Source: Hymenolepis diminuta
Lineage: Eukaryota > Platyhelminthes > Cestoda > Cyclophyllidea > Hymenolepididae
Reading direction: 5' to 3'
NCBI GenBank assembly: GCA_900708905.1
Contig: CAADRB010000057.1
Coordinates: 813,526-877,525, forward strand
DNA: 64,000 bases
Under the pieces are notes generated by a model. That model was given only the letters and a program-made list of their open reading frames with translations. It searched no databases and had not been told where the DNA came from. Each line of letters begins with the position of its first letter. Position 1 is the first letter of the stretch. The translations under genes and the position numbers were made by a program. Shown here piece by piece: positions 36,711-48,019 of the stretch.

Positions 36711-39700
36711 CGAACAGAAGGAAGAGGGAGAGCAGGATGGCCATCTAATGGACTCGTGCCTTCGCACCAATTGAGGGGTGTAACAATTTGTTCCGCTCAT
36801 ACACTTTTTCCATTTTATGGCTGGATTAAATAAAACGTACTACAGAAATGTACTGTAAATTTCTTGTATTTAAAAAATATGTAATTGCCTTGAATGCTAG
36901 TGCTACAAGAATGGGGACAAACCCGTTTTTTAATAAATTAGTTAGCGTGGAATTAGCATATAAAATAAAGTTTGGAAGTGTAATTCCATGAAAAATTTTT
37001 TTCGATAAACGTGCTTATTATTGAGATGTATGTATATGTAAAAATATCTCAAAAGCATAACTAGGATCATAACGTTACTAATATTTGGATCGTCGCCATA
37101 TTTTTTGAAAAAATTATTACATTTGTAAAGGAGCTGCATCTTGAATGGATTTAAGGATTTTGATTGAAAAAGAAGTGTCATTCTTAAACGTCGGCAGCCT
37201 TTGTAATTGTAAACGCTCAGAAATGCAAAAAAACATTACTTTACGGGTGACACGGATTCTCTTTCTGATCAGCCGTTGAAGTAAACATTTTCACTCGAGA
37301 ACTACTAAAATTATTAAGTAAAGGCTAGTTGTGTCATTTTAAATGAGTTCTAGTGTCAAATATCCTTGAAATATTCTACGTAACCAAAGATTTCTCACAA
37401 TAAGAGAAGAAAAAATTTTCTGCTGTTCAACAGAAAGAAAAAAAAAGAATGTTCCCATAGAAAAGCTTTACAACAACATTGCTGATGAATTCAGCAGCAA
37501 ATAATACAGTGGAAATCGAAATTAAAAATTTCACATAAAAATGAAAAATTTCGAACTTAAATCATATTTTAAATTTACGTTCTTTAAGTTCAAATCTAAT
37601 GAATCTGATTAAGCGAAACTGCGCAAGATGCTGGTTTCCATGCTCGAGGTCTGCTTCCATTGTCGTTTTAATAATTCCGTATTTCAGAAATCTGTTTGAA
37701 TTTACCTGAGAGTACTTTACTCTGCAAACCCGAATTTATCGAGTTCAACAGTTTGTGCAGTAATGCCATTCCTGTTTTCGAAGCTGCAAGGCTACAAATC
37801 AGTAAAATTGGGATTTACACTTTGCACATGTTTTCTTTTAATAGTGTATTAAATCGTAGTAATATCATGTTAACATAGTAGAGCCCTCCCGTAAATCACA
37901 TTTTTATATGCTGATAAGAATTCTTACGGATGTTGGGTCGGAAATATTGAGTGACCTTGACTGTAATGACAAGAACCAGGAAGCTAACTAGTTTTAATCA
38001 TGAAATACAAAAGTACTTAAGGCGTTGAGTTATCTAAGGGACACTTAGCAGAGAAAACTTTAACACATCCACTGGGGTCATTACTCACGGTGAGCGGTTG
38101 GATAAACACGCATAGAAAATGGGATCACAAAACCAGAATGGCCACGTCTGGTTGGTTTGGGACACCAAAGTAGAACCTGAAAATGCTATAACATGACAAA
38201 CCAGTCTCGTCTGATTGGTCAACACAGTAACTTAGCAAATTCATAAGAGAAAATCTAAATATAAATAATCTAAATCCGCATGTATAATTTTAAAATGACA
38301 CTGCAACCGACTTGAAGGAATTAAGGTACTACACTTAGGAGTAGTGCGTCAAAACTATGGTATAATTTGAACCTATGTAAACTTATCTAAATGTATTTTC
38401 AACTATTCCGAAAAAATTTAATGATTTATATGGGCTTATACAATCAAACTTGAGTGAAAAAATAGAGATTTTAAGTCTATTCATTTTCATTCCAGACACC
38501 ACTCGAGTGACCTTGAAGTTAACCTTAACCGAAACGAATTTGCTTAAATTTAAAGTTACATTTTGGCGAGAAACGAAATATCAATTTAAGTTACTTTTTC
38601 TCCAAAGGAAAAATAGTAAATCCAATTTGATGTTATGATTATTACAAAGCAAAGGATTACAATCTCAAAACAGTCAGGCAATTTTTCAAAATATAAAACT
38701 TATTATTTATTATTAATAATCTATAAAAATTTTACTTGAGTCGGAAAAAAGAAAATCTCGAAAGATGGAATGCTTAATAAGTAAAGTATTTACAATCTGG
38801 ATGTATACAAGTATTGAATCTGTCTGTACTCTTAATAAGTAATCTAAGTTACAAGCATAACTAAATTAGAGCACTATCACCGTGGTCGTTATCGCCTTTG
38901 AGACAAGTTCTATGTCTGGGCCGAATTAGCGGCCTTCTGCACTAGACTGTCTTAATCAGTGATCCATTCCTCCAGTTGACCACTTCTTCAGCGTATTTAT
39001 CATATTTATATTCACATGGTTTTCCCTGCTTCAATCCTTATAAATTCTTAATACAATGATTATATGGGCGAAGCAATACAGTGAAATCCATTCACGAATG
39101 GTAAATAGATGGATGACAGCATCCAGGCACCTTCTTCCAACCGAAAAGTGCTAATGTTTATCTCAATAGAATTTGAGCGAAACCATTGAAGTGCAGAGCT
39201 GCTAATTTATGAAGATTTTTGTTGAAATGAAAATGTTTTAACACTATCAGTGGGATTGTTATTCCACCAAGACATTATGTGCCAGATTTCTTGATTCCCC
39301 AAGCCTTTTAAAATAGTGGGCTGATTAAAGCTCCACGTATGAGAATGACTTCCAAAGCCCTTTGGAGAACGCAGCAAAAATTACTACGCATGAAGCAAAA
39401 ATCTCGAATTCCAAAGACCTGATTCTCCATCTCTTTCCCAAATTTATAATCTATTAGCTATGCAATCGCTAATCCAAATGTTATATTGGATAATATTTTA
39501 ATGTATAAACGGACATATTGTTAAAATCAGTGTCTAAGTGGTATACAAAGTGTATAACTGATCTATCCAGACTTTTAAGTTTAGCTAAATCGGGCCTGGT
39601 AGTTAAGGGGCTCTGGGACGAATCTTAAACCGTCCAGGCCATATGGTCAATAGTCTGATTCGATGAAAATCTCAAATAGTAGAAGGAAATTTTAAATGTG

Positions 39701-40998
39701 TGCTGCAATGGGCGTATCAGATAGAAAAAGGCATTGAAATGAAATGGCTAAAGAATATTAATATGAAAATTCTTTGGCAGAACTTCCATTTTGCGGCATT
39801 TTTTTACGTTAAAATGCTTTAAACAGATTTTACAACACAGATGAGACAATCTAAAACAAGACTAGAAAAGTTTTATTGAACAGTCGTTAAGTGTATCAGA
39901 GAAGGTTATGGATTGTGGAGGTCATCGCATGTTCCATTATCTGACCAATCATATTTCGTTATGTCGGACATGGAAGACAAATAACCATCAATAATTACTT
40001 CAGCATTCACCATACAATCAGAACCTTATTATAGTGGTATAAATAGATCCTGATTTATATCAATAAAGGTCTGATCTGGACTAGTTTAGTCTAGTTTATT
40101 CTATCTCTTCTCCCTCTCCCCCGAAGTCTTAGAAACTCGAGCGTACTATTTGGCAGTGGGCTGACTATCATATCATCTTATGACAAGTACAAAACACGAC
40201 TTTCTATTTATATTATTTACAACCCGAAGACCGGCCAAACTCATAACATTTTAAGCTGCTTTAAAAATCTGTAATCTAGTTATTAAAATTTTAATCAAAA
40301 ATATAATTTTACGTAATGTTTTTCTCATGTAAAGGTTTTACTCGAGTTAAAATTCATAGATGAGCGTTCCGCTTCATTTAAAACCCTTTTAAAACGTTAA
40401 ATTTGATATTATATACACTTAACAACTATTTTTAAATTTTGTTAGCTTAATTTGCGGATTACTTCCCATTTGACGATGGGAAAAACATTTATAGCAAAAC
40501 TAATCAGAAGCAAAACCCCCAATAAAAGATGAACCAAAACGATAGGAGTCATGTGGGAATGCACAATAGATTCAAGATGTCAAAAGTCTTGAACTTTTTA
40601 ATTTTGAAAGCATTAAGTTATCCACCTTCATCATTCCCTTTTCAGATACTTCAAAATTCGATTTTCAGGGTTTGACTCCTGAGTTTTCAGGTTATTCAGA
40701 GGATATTTACCAGTTGATCTAGTTGAATAATAGATCCATTTGATTCAATATTGCATTCTTGCATCCATAAGGCGGTAGGTAGAGCTAGAAAAGGCGTTTA
40801 AGGCAAGCTGGTGTTAAAATCACAGACATGATATATTTTTTGAAGTGTTCTTCATTTTTAAAACCAGAACTCTAATTGGCCAAGAACTGTCTGTGCACCT
40901 ATAAAAATTTCCAGGTCTAAATATGAAAATATTTGCTAATCATTCGTTCTAATCTACTTTCTATCAAGAGATTATCCGCTTAAAATCAAAGGAAGAAA

Positions 40999-42365
40999 AT
41001 GGCCTTTCCAGTTCAAAGGGTTAGTTTTTGAAATTATTTGACAGACTAAAGAAATGCATATTTCTGTAAATTCCATTTTGCTTAAATATTTTAATGTGTA
41101 TGCTGTTTGTTTACCAGTTAAACACAGAGTTTTAAGTAGGAACAGTGCGTTTTTTGTTTAAATTTGAATAAATGTTATATTATTAAAAATCGAAGCATCA
41201 AGAAAATGTTGTATTTGAGTTATCTCTATCCCGCGAAATAAACAGCATCACTTATTAACCAAGATTTAGACTGTCTTTTTTCGAGATTTCTGTCATATCT
41301 GTATTGTGTTCTTACATCGATATGTGCATTCCTCTTAGCGTCTGTCCAATCGAACACCTTTAATGTTTCGGGTTGATGACAACCTTCGTTTTCTTCCCTC
41401 TTTTATATTGTTTAAGGTGAAGTGCGGTAATTTCTCTCTAAACTGTAAACTATCAAGCTGTCACCCTTAACAAACATAAAACAAAGGTTTATCGTATCAA
41501 AGTTAATTGATAAATATTTGACAGAATTAACGAAATATTTCTCGAGATTCATTGTATTTGTGTTCTCAGAAGCAGACATTAATAAATAATAAAAAAGATG
41601 CTTGAGATATAAAAAAATTTTTCTATTTTTAAAGTTTCAAAAATTTAGAATGTTTGCTATAATTCTTTAAGAAGTTATTTGAGGGGTATACTTTGGTATC
41701 AGGATATAAATATACATTAGAGAATGTCATTTTGCTGAAATTGAGGAAATGGATAACTTTAAGGCAAAATAACTTTCATATCATTAAAAAGGTAACTTAT
41801 TCTCAGCTATTAAATGAAATATACATACAAGTTGCAAAATTAATCTCATTAGTCGCCACGTGAACCTCATAGGTGAGCAACATCAGAGCATGAGGATACT
41901 TGAATTGATCTGTAAATTAAACATTTTTGTGTGTAACAAGGACGATTCTTTAATCAGTTCTTAAATTAAAGCAAATAAATTTGAATTTTCATATTGTAAA
42001 ATAACATATAGACATGGAGAACTATAAAGATTGTTCGGTAAATGTTGGGAGAAAGAAGACCGAGAAAATGCTCATTTGGTTTTTGGATTCGGGTTTAGCA
42101 TCTTATTCGCATTGCCATTTCTGCATACAGTTTATAATTTTGATGACTTGATGTGGACCTAAGACTATTGTACTTTTACGAAGGAGGTATATATATAGTT
42201 CAGTCAGGACTCAGTGGGATGTCTAAAGCCTTTTCGGTAGGTAATCGCAGCGGGTATGACAGCGGGGAGCCACCTCGTAAGGGAATCACGATGAGTGATC
42301 ACGTCAAGTCCGAAAGTAGAAGTCCATGGTCACATGTGAAGGAGAGCAGTGCGAAGAAATTTTAA
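40999..42365 (+). CDS. Probable small two-exon serine-rich basic protein
   Basis: Exon 1 (40999-41019) has a strong start context (GAAAATGG), encodes MAFPVQR and ends at a GTTAGT donor. Exon 2 (42204-42365) follows TATATAGTTCAG, is in phase 0, and encodes 53 residues from SGLSGMSKAFSVGN through GYDSGEPPRKGITMSDHVKS to KESSAKKF and TAA. The product would have 60 residues: small, Ser/Lys-rich, without signal peptide or membrane segment, likely disordered. Exon 2 is plainly richer in GC than its surroundings. If exon 1 is wrong, exon 2 still holds an in-frame ATG (MSKAFS). A 118-codon ORF in another frame (42326-42682) overlaps its end. No family is recognised. Confidence 0.4.
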
Positions 42366-45300
42366 CCAGAGAAAAATTTACTCTATTTGGCCATTACAAA
42401 TGTAGAGACAAAATTAATCATCGCGATTACCTCAGTTTGGGAATTTACAAGAAAATAAGTGAGAATCACGCTCATTTTGATATTTGTTGTTCGGATCTAC
42501 GGGACACTTCAATATATTTGCAAAATTCTGAAAAAGTGTTCAGAAAAGGTAATAATATGCTGCAAATCAGTAGCGAAGTTTTGACTACCTATGAGATACT
42601 TACTTACCAGGAGAAGCTATTGATAACCCATTTCGAAAAGTTTTTCCTAATGTTAAATTCATTTTTGGAATATTTAAGTTAACGTGCAGTTAAACGAACG
42701 TATTCGAATACACTTCTTAATTTTACTTGAATTTGTTTCCTTCCACATATTTTCAAAAGGTTATTCAATGACGCATCTATAATCATATTTAAATAGTCAC
42801 AATTTTTACGAGAACGGTTTTATTAATATTAATATCCTAGATCTCAGTCATGTACCTCATACATAAAAACTGAATATAGAATTAATGTTGTGTTCTGCTT
42901 GAGTTTTCCAAACCCGAAAAATTTTCTGTAAAATAAAAGTTTTTGCTATTGGAACTGATTTTTAAAGGGAGCATTGAGAGATCTTAAGTTTGAGGATTTC
43001 AAAATTGCTAACGTTAACGTTTTGAAATACTTGACCCGTAAAAATGGTATTTTTATGTGAGCAAATGTATATATTTTGAGTCGTTTCAATAGACAAAAGG
43101 AAGATCAATCTGGTCTAGAAAAAGTAAAATTCTATGAGTGATCCTACCTCATTTCTGCCTACAGCTTACTCCAAATTGTCTAGTTTATTAATATAATTAC
43201 TTATGGCAATGCAGGTGAACTTTAGCAAGTCTTAATCATAAGGTCGCATCTGATTAAGAAACCAGCAGATAATTTTGTAAAGGATATCAACGAATATAAA
43301 CAATGTCAAGTTACCAAAAACTATTTCTATTTTGAATTTTAGCAACGTTAAATTGCTAAATTTCTCCAAAGAGGCAAAATTTAGGCTGCTTTGTCCAGAA
43401 TTTCAAAAGCTCCATTTCTATGATTTGATCCTTGAGTTTCTGCGTGAGTTCATGCTCCCGATATTCAGATCTTGTTGACAAGTTAATTTACTTGCCAAGT
43501 TAAGCTTACTACATGGATTTATTTGTATCTTCTTGCAACCATGAATAACTAGATGGAACCATATTAAAACTGACTAGAAATATAACAGTTTGAATAAAAA
43601 AATCGTATTGGATGTTCTTCGACCTGAACCATTTGGAATGATTGTAGAATTGGCACTCCGATGGGCATGGTAGTAAAAAATAATTATTAAGGCCCTCGTA
43701 CTGAATAAGGCAAGCCGCAAAGTATTTTTCTCCATAAATAACCCTTCCCAATTCCATAAGTCTGATTTCAAGAATTTTCCATTATGACCTCTCATAAAAT
43801 ATCGCCAAAATCTTCTTTTCATTTATTTTAATTGCAGGTGAGCATTCCGCTTGAACACATCCGGATTCTTTTTGAGCTATGGACATTATATTCCATTCTC
43901 GTAGAGGATACTGTTTTAAAAAGATGGAAACTTAGGATGCTAGTGCATTTGAATTTTGTATTAATTATTATGGAATTTCATGAACGCGAAGGTTTCATAA
44001 GACTGCTAATGTGTCTTGCATTTCATGAAGGCAACTTATTCCTCAATTAATTAGGACGACTTTCTGTGGATGAGGCCTTTAAATTTAATTTTTTCCGTTG
44101 GAACACTCTTAAAGTTCATGGAAATTGAAAGCTTAGCGTGAATTTAAACCCTTGTGTATATGAAATAGATTTGTTCTTAATGTGAAAATACTTCAGTTAC
44201 CTTCAACAGAATAAAAATGTCAATAGTATATTTAATTTTGCTCGAACTGGAATGAAAAATTAACTAAATTAAATTTATCCGTCGAATCGTATGGTTGAAT
44301 GTTCTTAAGCACAAATTACAATTTCTTTCTGGAATGTTCTCAACAGCCATAATCGGTTTTCTCTATTTAATATTTATTTGAACTGAATAAAGAATAGAGA
44401 TACACCGTTACTCTAAAGTAAGGGAAGAAACATATGCAGCGAATATTATAAAACTTATAAATATAAAGTTTATATTAAATGGCGCTGATAGTAAAGAACA
44501 TAATTTTTTTCCTAAAATGACTCTAAAGCAAAGCCATAATGCATCACTTTTGAAACCGCAAGAGAATTAAGTGGACTCGCTAAGAAACCAGGTTTTATCT
44601 AAAACGCGGTGTTTAGTAGAGGAAGAAATTCACGAAGGTCTTTAAGCATTAAAATTAACCGATATTTTTTCAGAGAAAGAATATTTTTAACTAGATTGTC
44701 CTAAATCGCAATTTTAAACTATGATTAATTCAGAATTTGTCAGAAGAACAGACATTCAAAAGATTCAAACTCAAGGAGGTGTGAGTGAGTAGGTGAGAAG
44801 GACGAAACGAAATAAGGAACAAGAACAGAGCAAGGCAACGGACGTAAAAGGGGACTAAGCTTAAAATAATAGCTTGAAGAAATGGCCATGTAATTAACCG
44901 GTACCTGAGTTTTAGATATGGATTTGTCCTGGAACGACAAGTCTCTGTGCATTTAAGCGTACGCGACGGTCTTAATGGAGAAGATTGATTAAATCTGACA
45001 ATTTATTTTTAAGAAACGAATGCACAGAGCAACACTAACTTAATGGTTTCAAATTCTTCAATTATCTCATGAGCTTTTATTAATGAAACATTGTGGAAGC
45101 AGTGATCAGTCTTCGGATCGCCAGTGATTCCTTTCAGAGTAAAAACATAAAGCTTTTGTGAGCTCCTAAAATAATGGCTGCTTCTTTAGATTCAGAGGCG
45201 CTTATTTACTTAGATTAGTGCTCATAATATTTTAAAAATATGCCTATTTTCATCGGGTAGGAATTGACAAATCTGGACCCGTACATATTAAATTCATGGG

Positions 45301-45993
45301 AACAGGCGATAATAACTTCGTGTTTTAAAAGTGCCAACTTATACTTCATTAGATAATTAATGAAAGTATTAAAACACCAATAAAAAGATTTCCCACAACC
45401 GCTCTAATCAAATATTTGAATTTTATCACCATTCATGTTAGGCAGTACAATTGGACATCCGCCAGAATGGATTCCTATTAATGAGCATAAATCTCGTGAT
45501 CTCTGATTAGACAGACATTGGCAAACATTCAAAAGCATTACAAATGCTCAAACACATTTTAAAGGTGGATAAATTTTCAAAGTGTATTCGCTTAATATCA
45601 ATAACGTCTCTATTCAATTCCAATTTGAGAAAAAGGTGTCTGTTTCAATATGGTTGGTACAGTTTATTTTTAAAGAGAACAAATATTCGTTATTATTGGC
45701 CAAATTTTTTAATGATTTAATAATTCGGATCTTTATTATTTGTTAAAACGCATATTATTAAACGATTTTCCACTTCTAGATTAAATAAACAGTTATTAAA
45801 TACACATGCCTTCAGAAAAATAACTGATCAAAAGCTTCTGGAAACATTAATTAGTTTCTGTAATCTCCACTAATGCCTACGTCTTCTCAGGTAGGGGAGT
45901 GACGACGCATTTCTATTGGTTATTAAGAACGTTTAAAAGGACACGCCAAAATAAACCGAACACATTCTCAATAGGCACAAGGTAACAAGAACT
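42366..45993. other. Intergenic, nothing convincing
   Basis: Includes the overlapping 118-codon frame to 42682 and a 72-codon ORF at 43832-44050, neither with a motif. A purine-rich tract lies at about 44755-44850. The promoter of the neuropeptide gene should lie at the right end. Confidence 0.4.
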
Positions 45994-46269
45994 ATGCACG
46001 GCCTTCAAATCCCCCTTCTGTCTTTGATATTTTTCGTTTACTTCGTCAACAGCTTTCGAGTCAACAGTTTAGAGCCCCAAAGACATCACATCAGCGATGT
46101 GGACATTGATCTTACTCCGTATCCTTATCGGTTATACAAACGAATCCTGCTAGAACCAGAACTCGCAGAAGAAACGATGCAGGAAGATCCGGTGGTAGCA
46201 GAAAATGAATTTGACAGAAGATCACCACAATTTGCATGGCGACCTCATTCTAGATATGGACGTCGATAA
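45994..46269 (+). CDS. Neuropeptide precursor: one amidated RY-type peptide
   Basis: Intronless ORF of 91 residues. Residues 1 to about 25 form a signal peptide (MHGLQIPLLSLIFFVYFVNS core). A propeptide follows with a dibasic KR site in YRLYKR, then an acidic spacer (ILLEPELAEETMQE). The last 17 residues read RR, SPQFAWRPHSRY, GRR and stop. Cleavage at RR and at the C-terminal RR, with glycine as amide donor, would release the 12-residue peptide SPQFAWRPHSRY-amide. The layout of one peptide at the extreme C-terminus with Gly-Arg-Arg before the stop is typical of invertebrate neuropeptide precursors and would enter the regulated secretory pathway of neurons. The family is uncertain: the Arg-Tyr-amide end resembles RYamide/NPY-type ends only superficially. 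AATAAA at 46405-46410 is a likely polyadenylation signal. Confidence 0.82.
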   Translation: MHGLQIPLLSLIFFVYFVNSFRVNSLEPQRHHISDVDIDLTPYPYRLYKRILLEPELAEETMQEDPVVAENEFDRRSPQFAWRPHSRYGRR

Positions 46270-46404
46270 ATGGAAGATCATTTCCAAAGACCTGTTCGCT
46301 TGTCCTTGTCCTTTTTTCTTTAATTTGGCCTTTCTTAGGCAAGCTTTCATCTACTGTTTTATGCATAGAAGGTCATTTATCTTAAATCGATTTGATGTAT
46401 TTAA

Positions 46405-46410
46405 AATAAA
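46405..46410 (+). terminator. Likely polyadenylation signal of the neuropeptide gene
   Basis: The first AATAAA downstream of the neuropeptide stop codon, about 136 nt after it. A second occurs at 46847-46852. Confidence 0.5.
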
Positions 46411-47647
46411 AAAGATAAACACGTTTTCACGTATTTAATACATAATATCGTAGTATAGATTCATTATTATTATCTGAAACTTGGTTGGATATATCCCTCA
46501 TATATAAAGCCAAACAGTTTAGATAGTGAAGTTTTAGGCAAATATCACTTAAAGAGATTCTATCAACTTAGTTTTTAAGGATTATATGAAAAATGATATC
46601 ATATTGTACAGTAATCAATTACTTATTATTTTCCTGCGATGCGAACTATGTAATTATTCCATAAAAAGCACCAGAATTGCAGTGAATCAACTGGTATCTT
46701 TTGTTATCTTTTATTTTTTAACTGCTCGGCAATTTTCGTTTTTCAGAACAGTAAAGCACTTCTTTGTACGTCAGATAAACTGTACAGTTATTTGCATTAT
46801 AACTTACATGTTTTGTAATATAAAGCTTAATCACAATGACAATAATAATAAAAGCATGTTAAATCAAATTGCTTAACTACTGACTGCTTATTCAACTTTT
46901 TAATTTGTAACATTTTTCCACGTCATAGTAACATAAAATTACAAATTGGTTAAAGTTGCAGCTTGTAACAAGGAGGTGGCCAAACCTAAGTGATGCTACC
47001 TTTATAATTTTACTGATACAATAATCTTTCCAAATATTGGCAGAAGGAGATGCTGAAATGACGATAGTGAAAAGAGGGAGAGGAGTGAGGGAGCAATGGA
47101 CAATTGGAAGTGAGAGTCGGTTTACACAACTGCGGGCGTGACAGCAAAATTATGTAAGAGTGTGAAGTAGAAAGTTGATTATTTGGCCAAGTTTAGGCGT
47201 CAAATGACCATCTATTAGTCAACTGAAAAAGAAGGTCATCTTACTGTGACTCGCTGTGAAAATTAAGATCACCGTGCGCGTACTACGAGGTGATGTTTTG
47301 TTTGACGTTTCAGAAAACTAGCAACTACACTTGGAGCAAATAAATTTTTGACCAAATAAAAATGCAGAGCATATTATTTGTTCAGTATACTGCAATGGAG
47401 TATCCTGAAAAAAATATTTATTATTTATACGGTATCTTAAAAAATTCTAAGATTAAAATGTTAGCTTGAGTCAGTATAATCACCAATTTTAATCTTCATT
47501 TATAACAATTTAATTTCAATCTTTTTAGTATTTTATTGAATTATATTATTTATATTATTTAAAAATGTGAACTGATAATATTAATTGTGGAAAACTTTTT
47601 TAGATAACATTGAAAGTGTGGGTTTAAAAAATAATCCATTTATTAAA
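46411..47647. other. Intergenic, nothing recognised
   Basis: AT-rich with a purine-rich tract at about 47043-47120. A 96-codon ORF (46586-46876) is A/T-biased and carries no motif. Confidence 0.4.
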
Positions 47648-48019
47648 TTAATATGATAATTTATTAAAAAAATTATTTAGAAAATAAAGACTGGGCAATA
47701 GGATGCACGCCCCTTCAGTGCATTGGAGAAACTCTATGATTGCCTTTTCAGCACTTTGAAATTCTTCTCCAGCTAGGACCTGCAATATTGTGTTTTAAAG
47801 ATTATATTCAAAAAATCGTTCTATTCTCATTTCGTTGAACTGTCTTCGATTTAAAATGAAAAGATAGAATCACACGTTCAGCAGCGCATAAATTAACCCG
47901 AGTGGTTGCACTGCCAATTTTGGTTTCACAGGCATATAGTAGAAGTTGCTGTTGAGCTTATAAATTTGTCCACATCCTTCTTGATTTATCAACTTGGAAA
48001 GAGCCGACGCACGTATACG
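47648..48019 (-). CDS. Possible terminal exons of an unrecognised gene
   Basis: Two minus-strand open blocks join in phase 0. 47876-48019 encodes 48 residues with well-mixed composition (ASALSKLINQEGCGQIYK, then FYYMPVKPKLAVQPLG). 47648-47779, after acceptor ATATTGCAG, encodes VLAGEEFQSAEKAIIEFLQ and on to TAA. The 96-nt intron has a weak GTGTGA donor. The entry acceptor (AATAAATTAG) is poor, and no start codon or upstream exon was linked. The opposite strand also carries an open frame behind a good acceptor (at about 47930), so the strand is not certain. No family is recognised. Confidence 0.3.

Larger units (their letters stand above)
28639..40998. other. 12 kb gene desert
   Basis: Read on both strands without finding a gene I can support. 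It holds an (AG)n microsatellite (29302-29323), a G-rich tract (36677-36710), a weak pair of similar AAACCAG...TCTG.TTGGT copies (about 38135-38220) and an LTR-promoter-like TATAAATA/AATAAA pair near 40038-40067. ORFs of 60-80 codons (30759-30959, 31877-32086, 33556-33768, 35408-35593) lack motifs and are within chance expectation. Confidence 0.45.
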
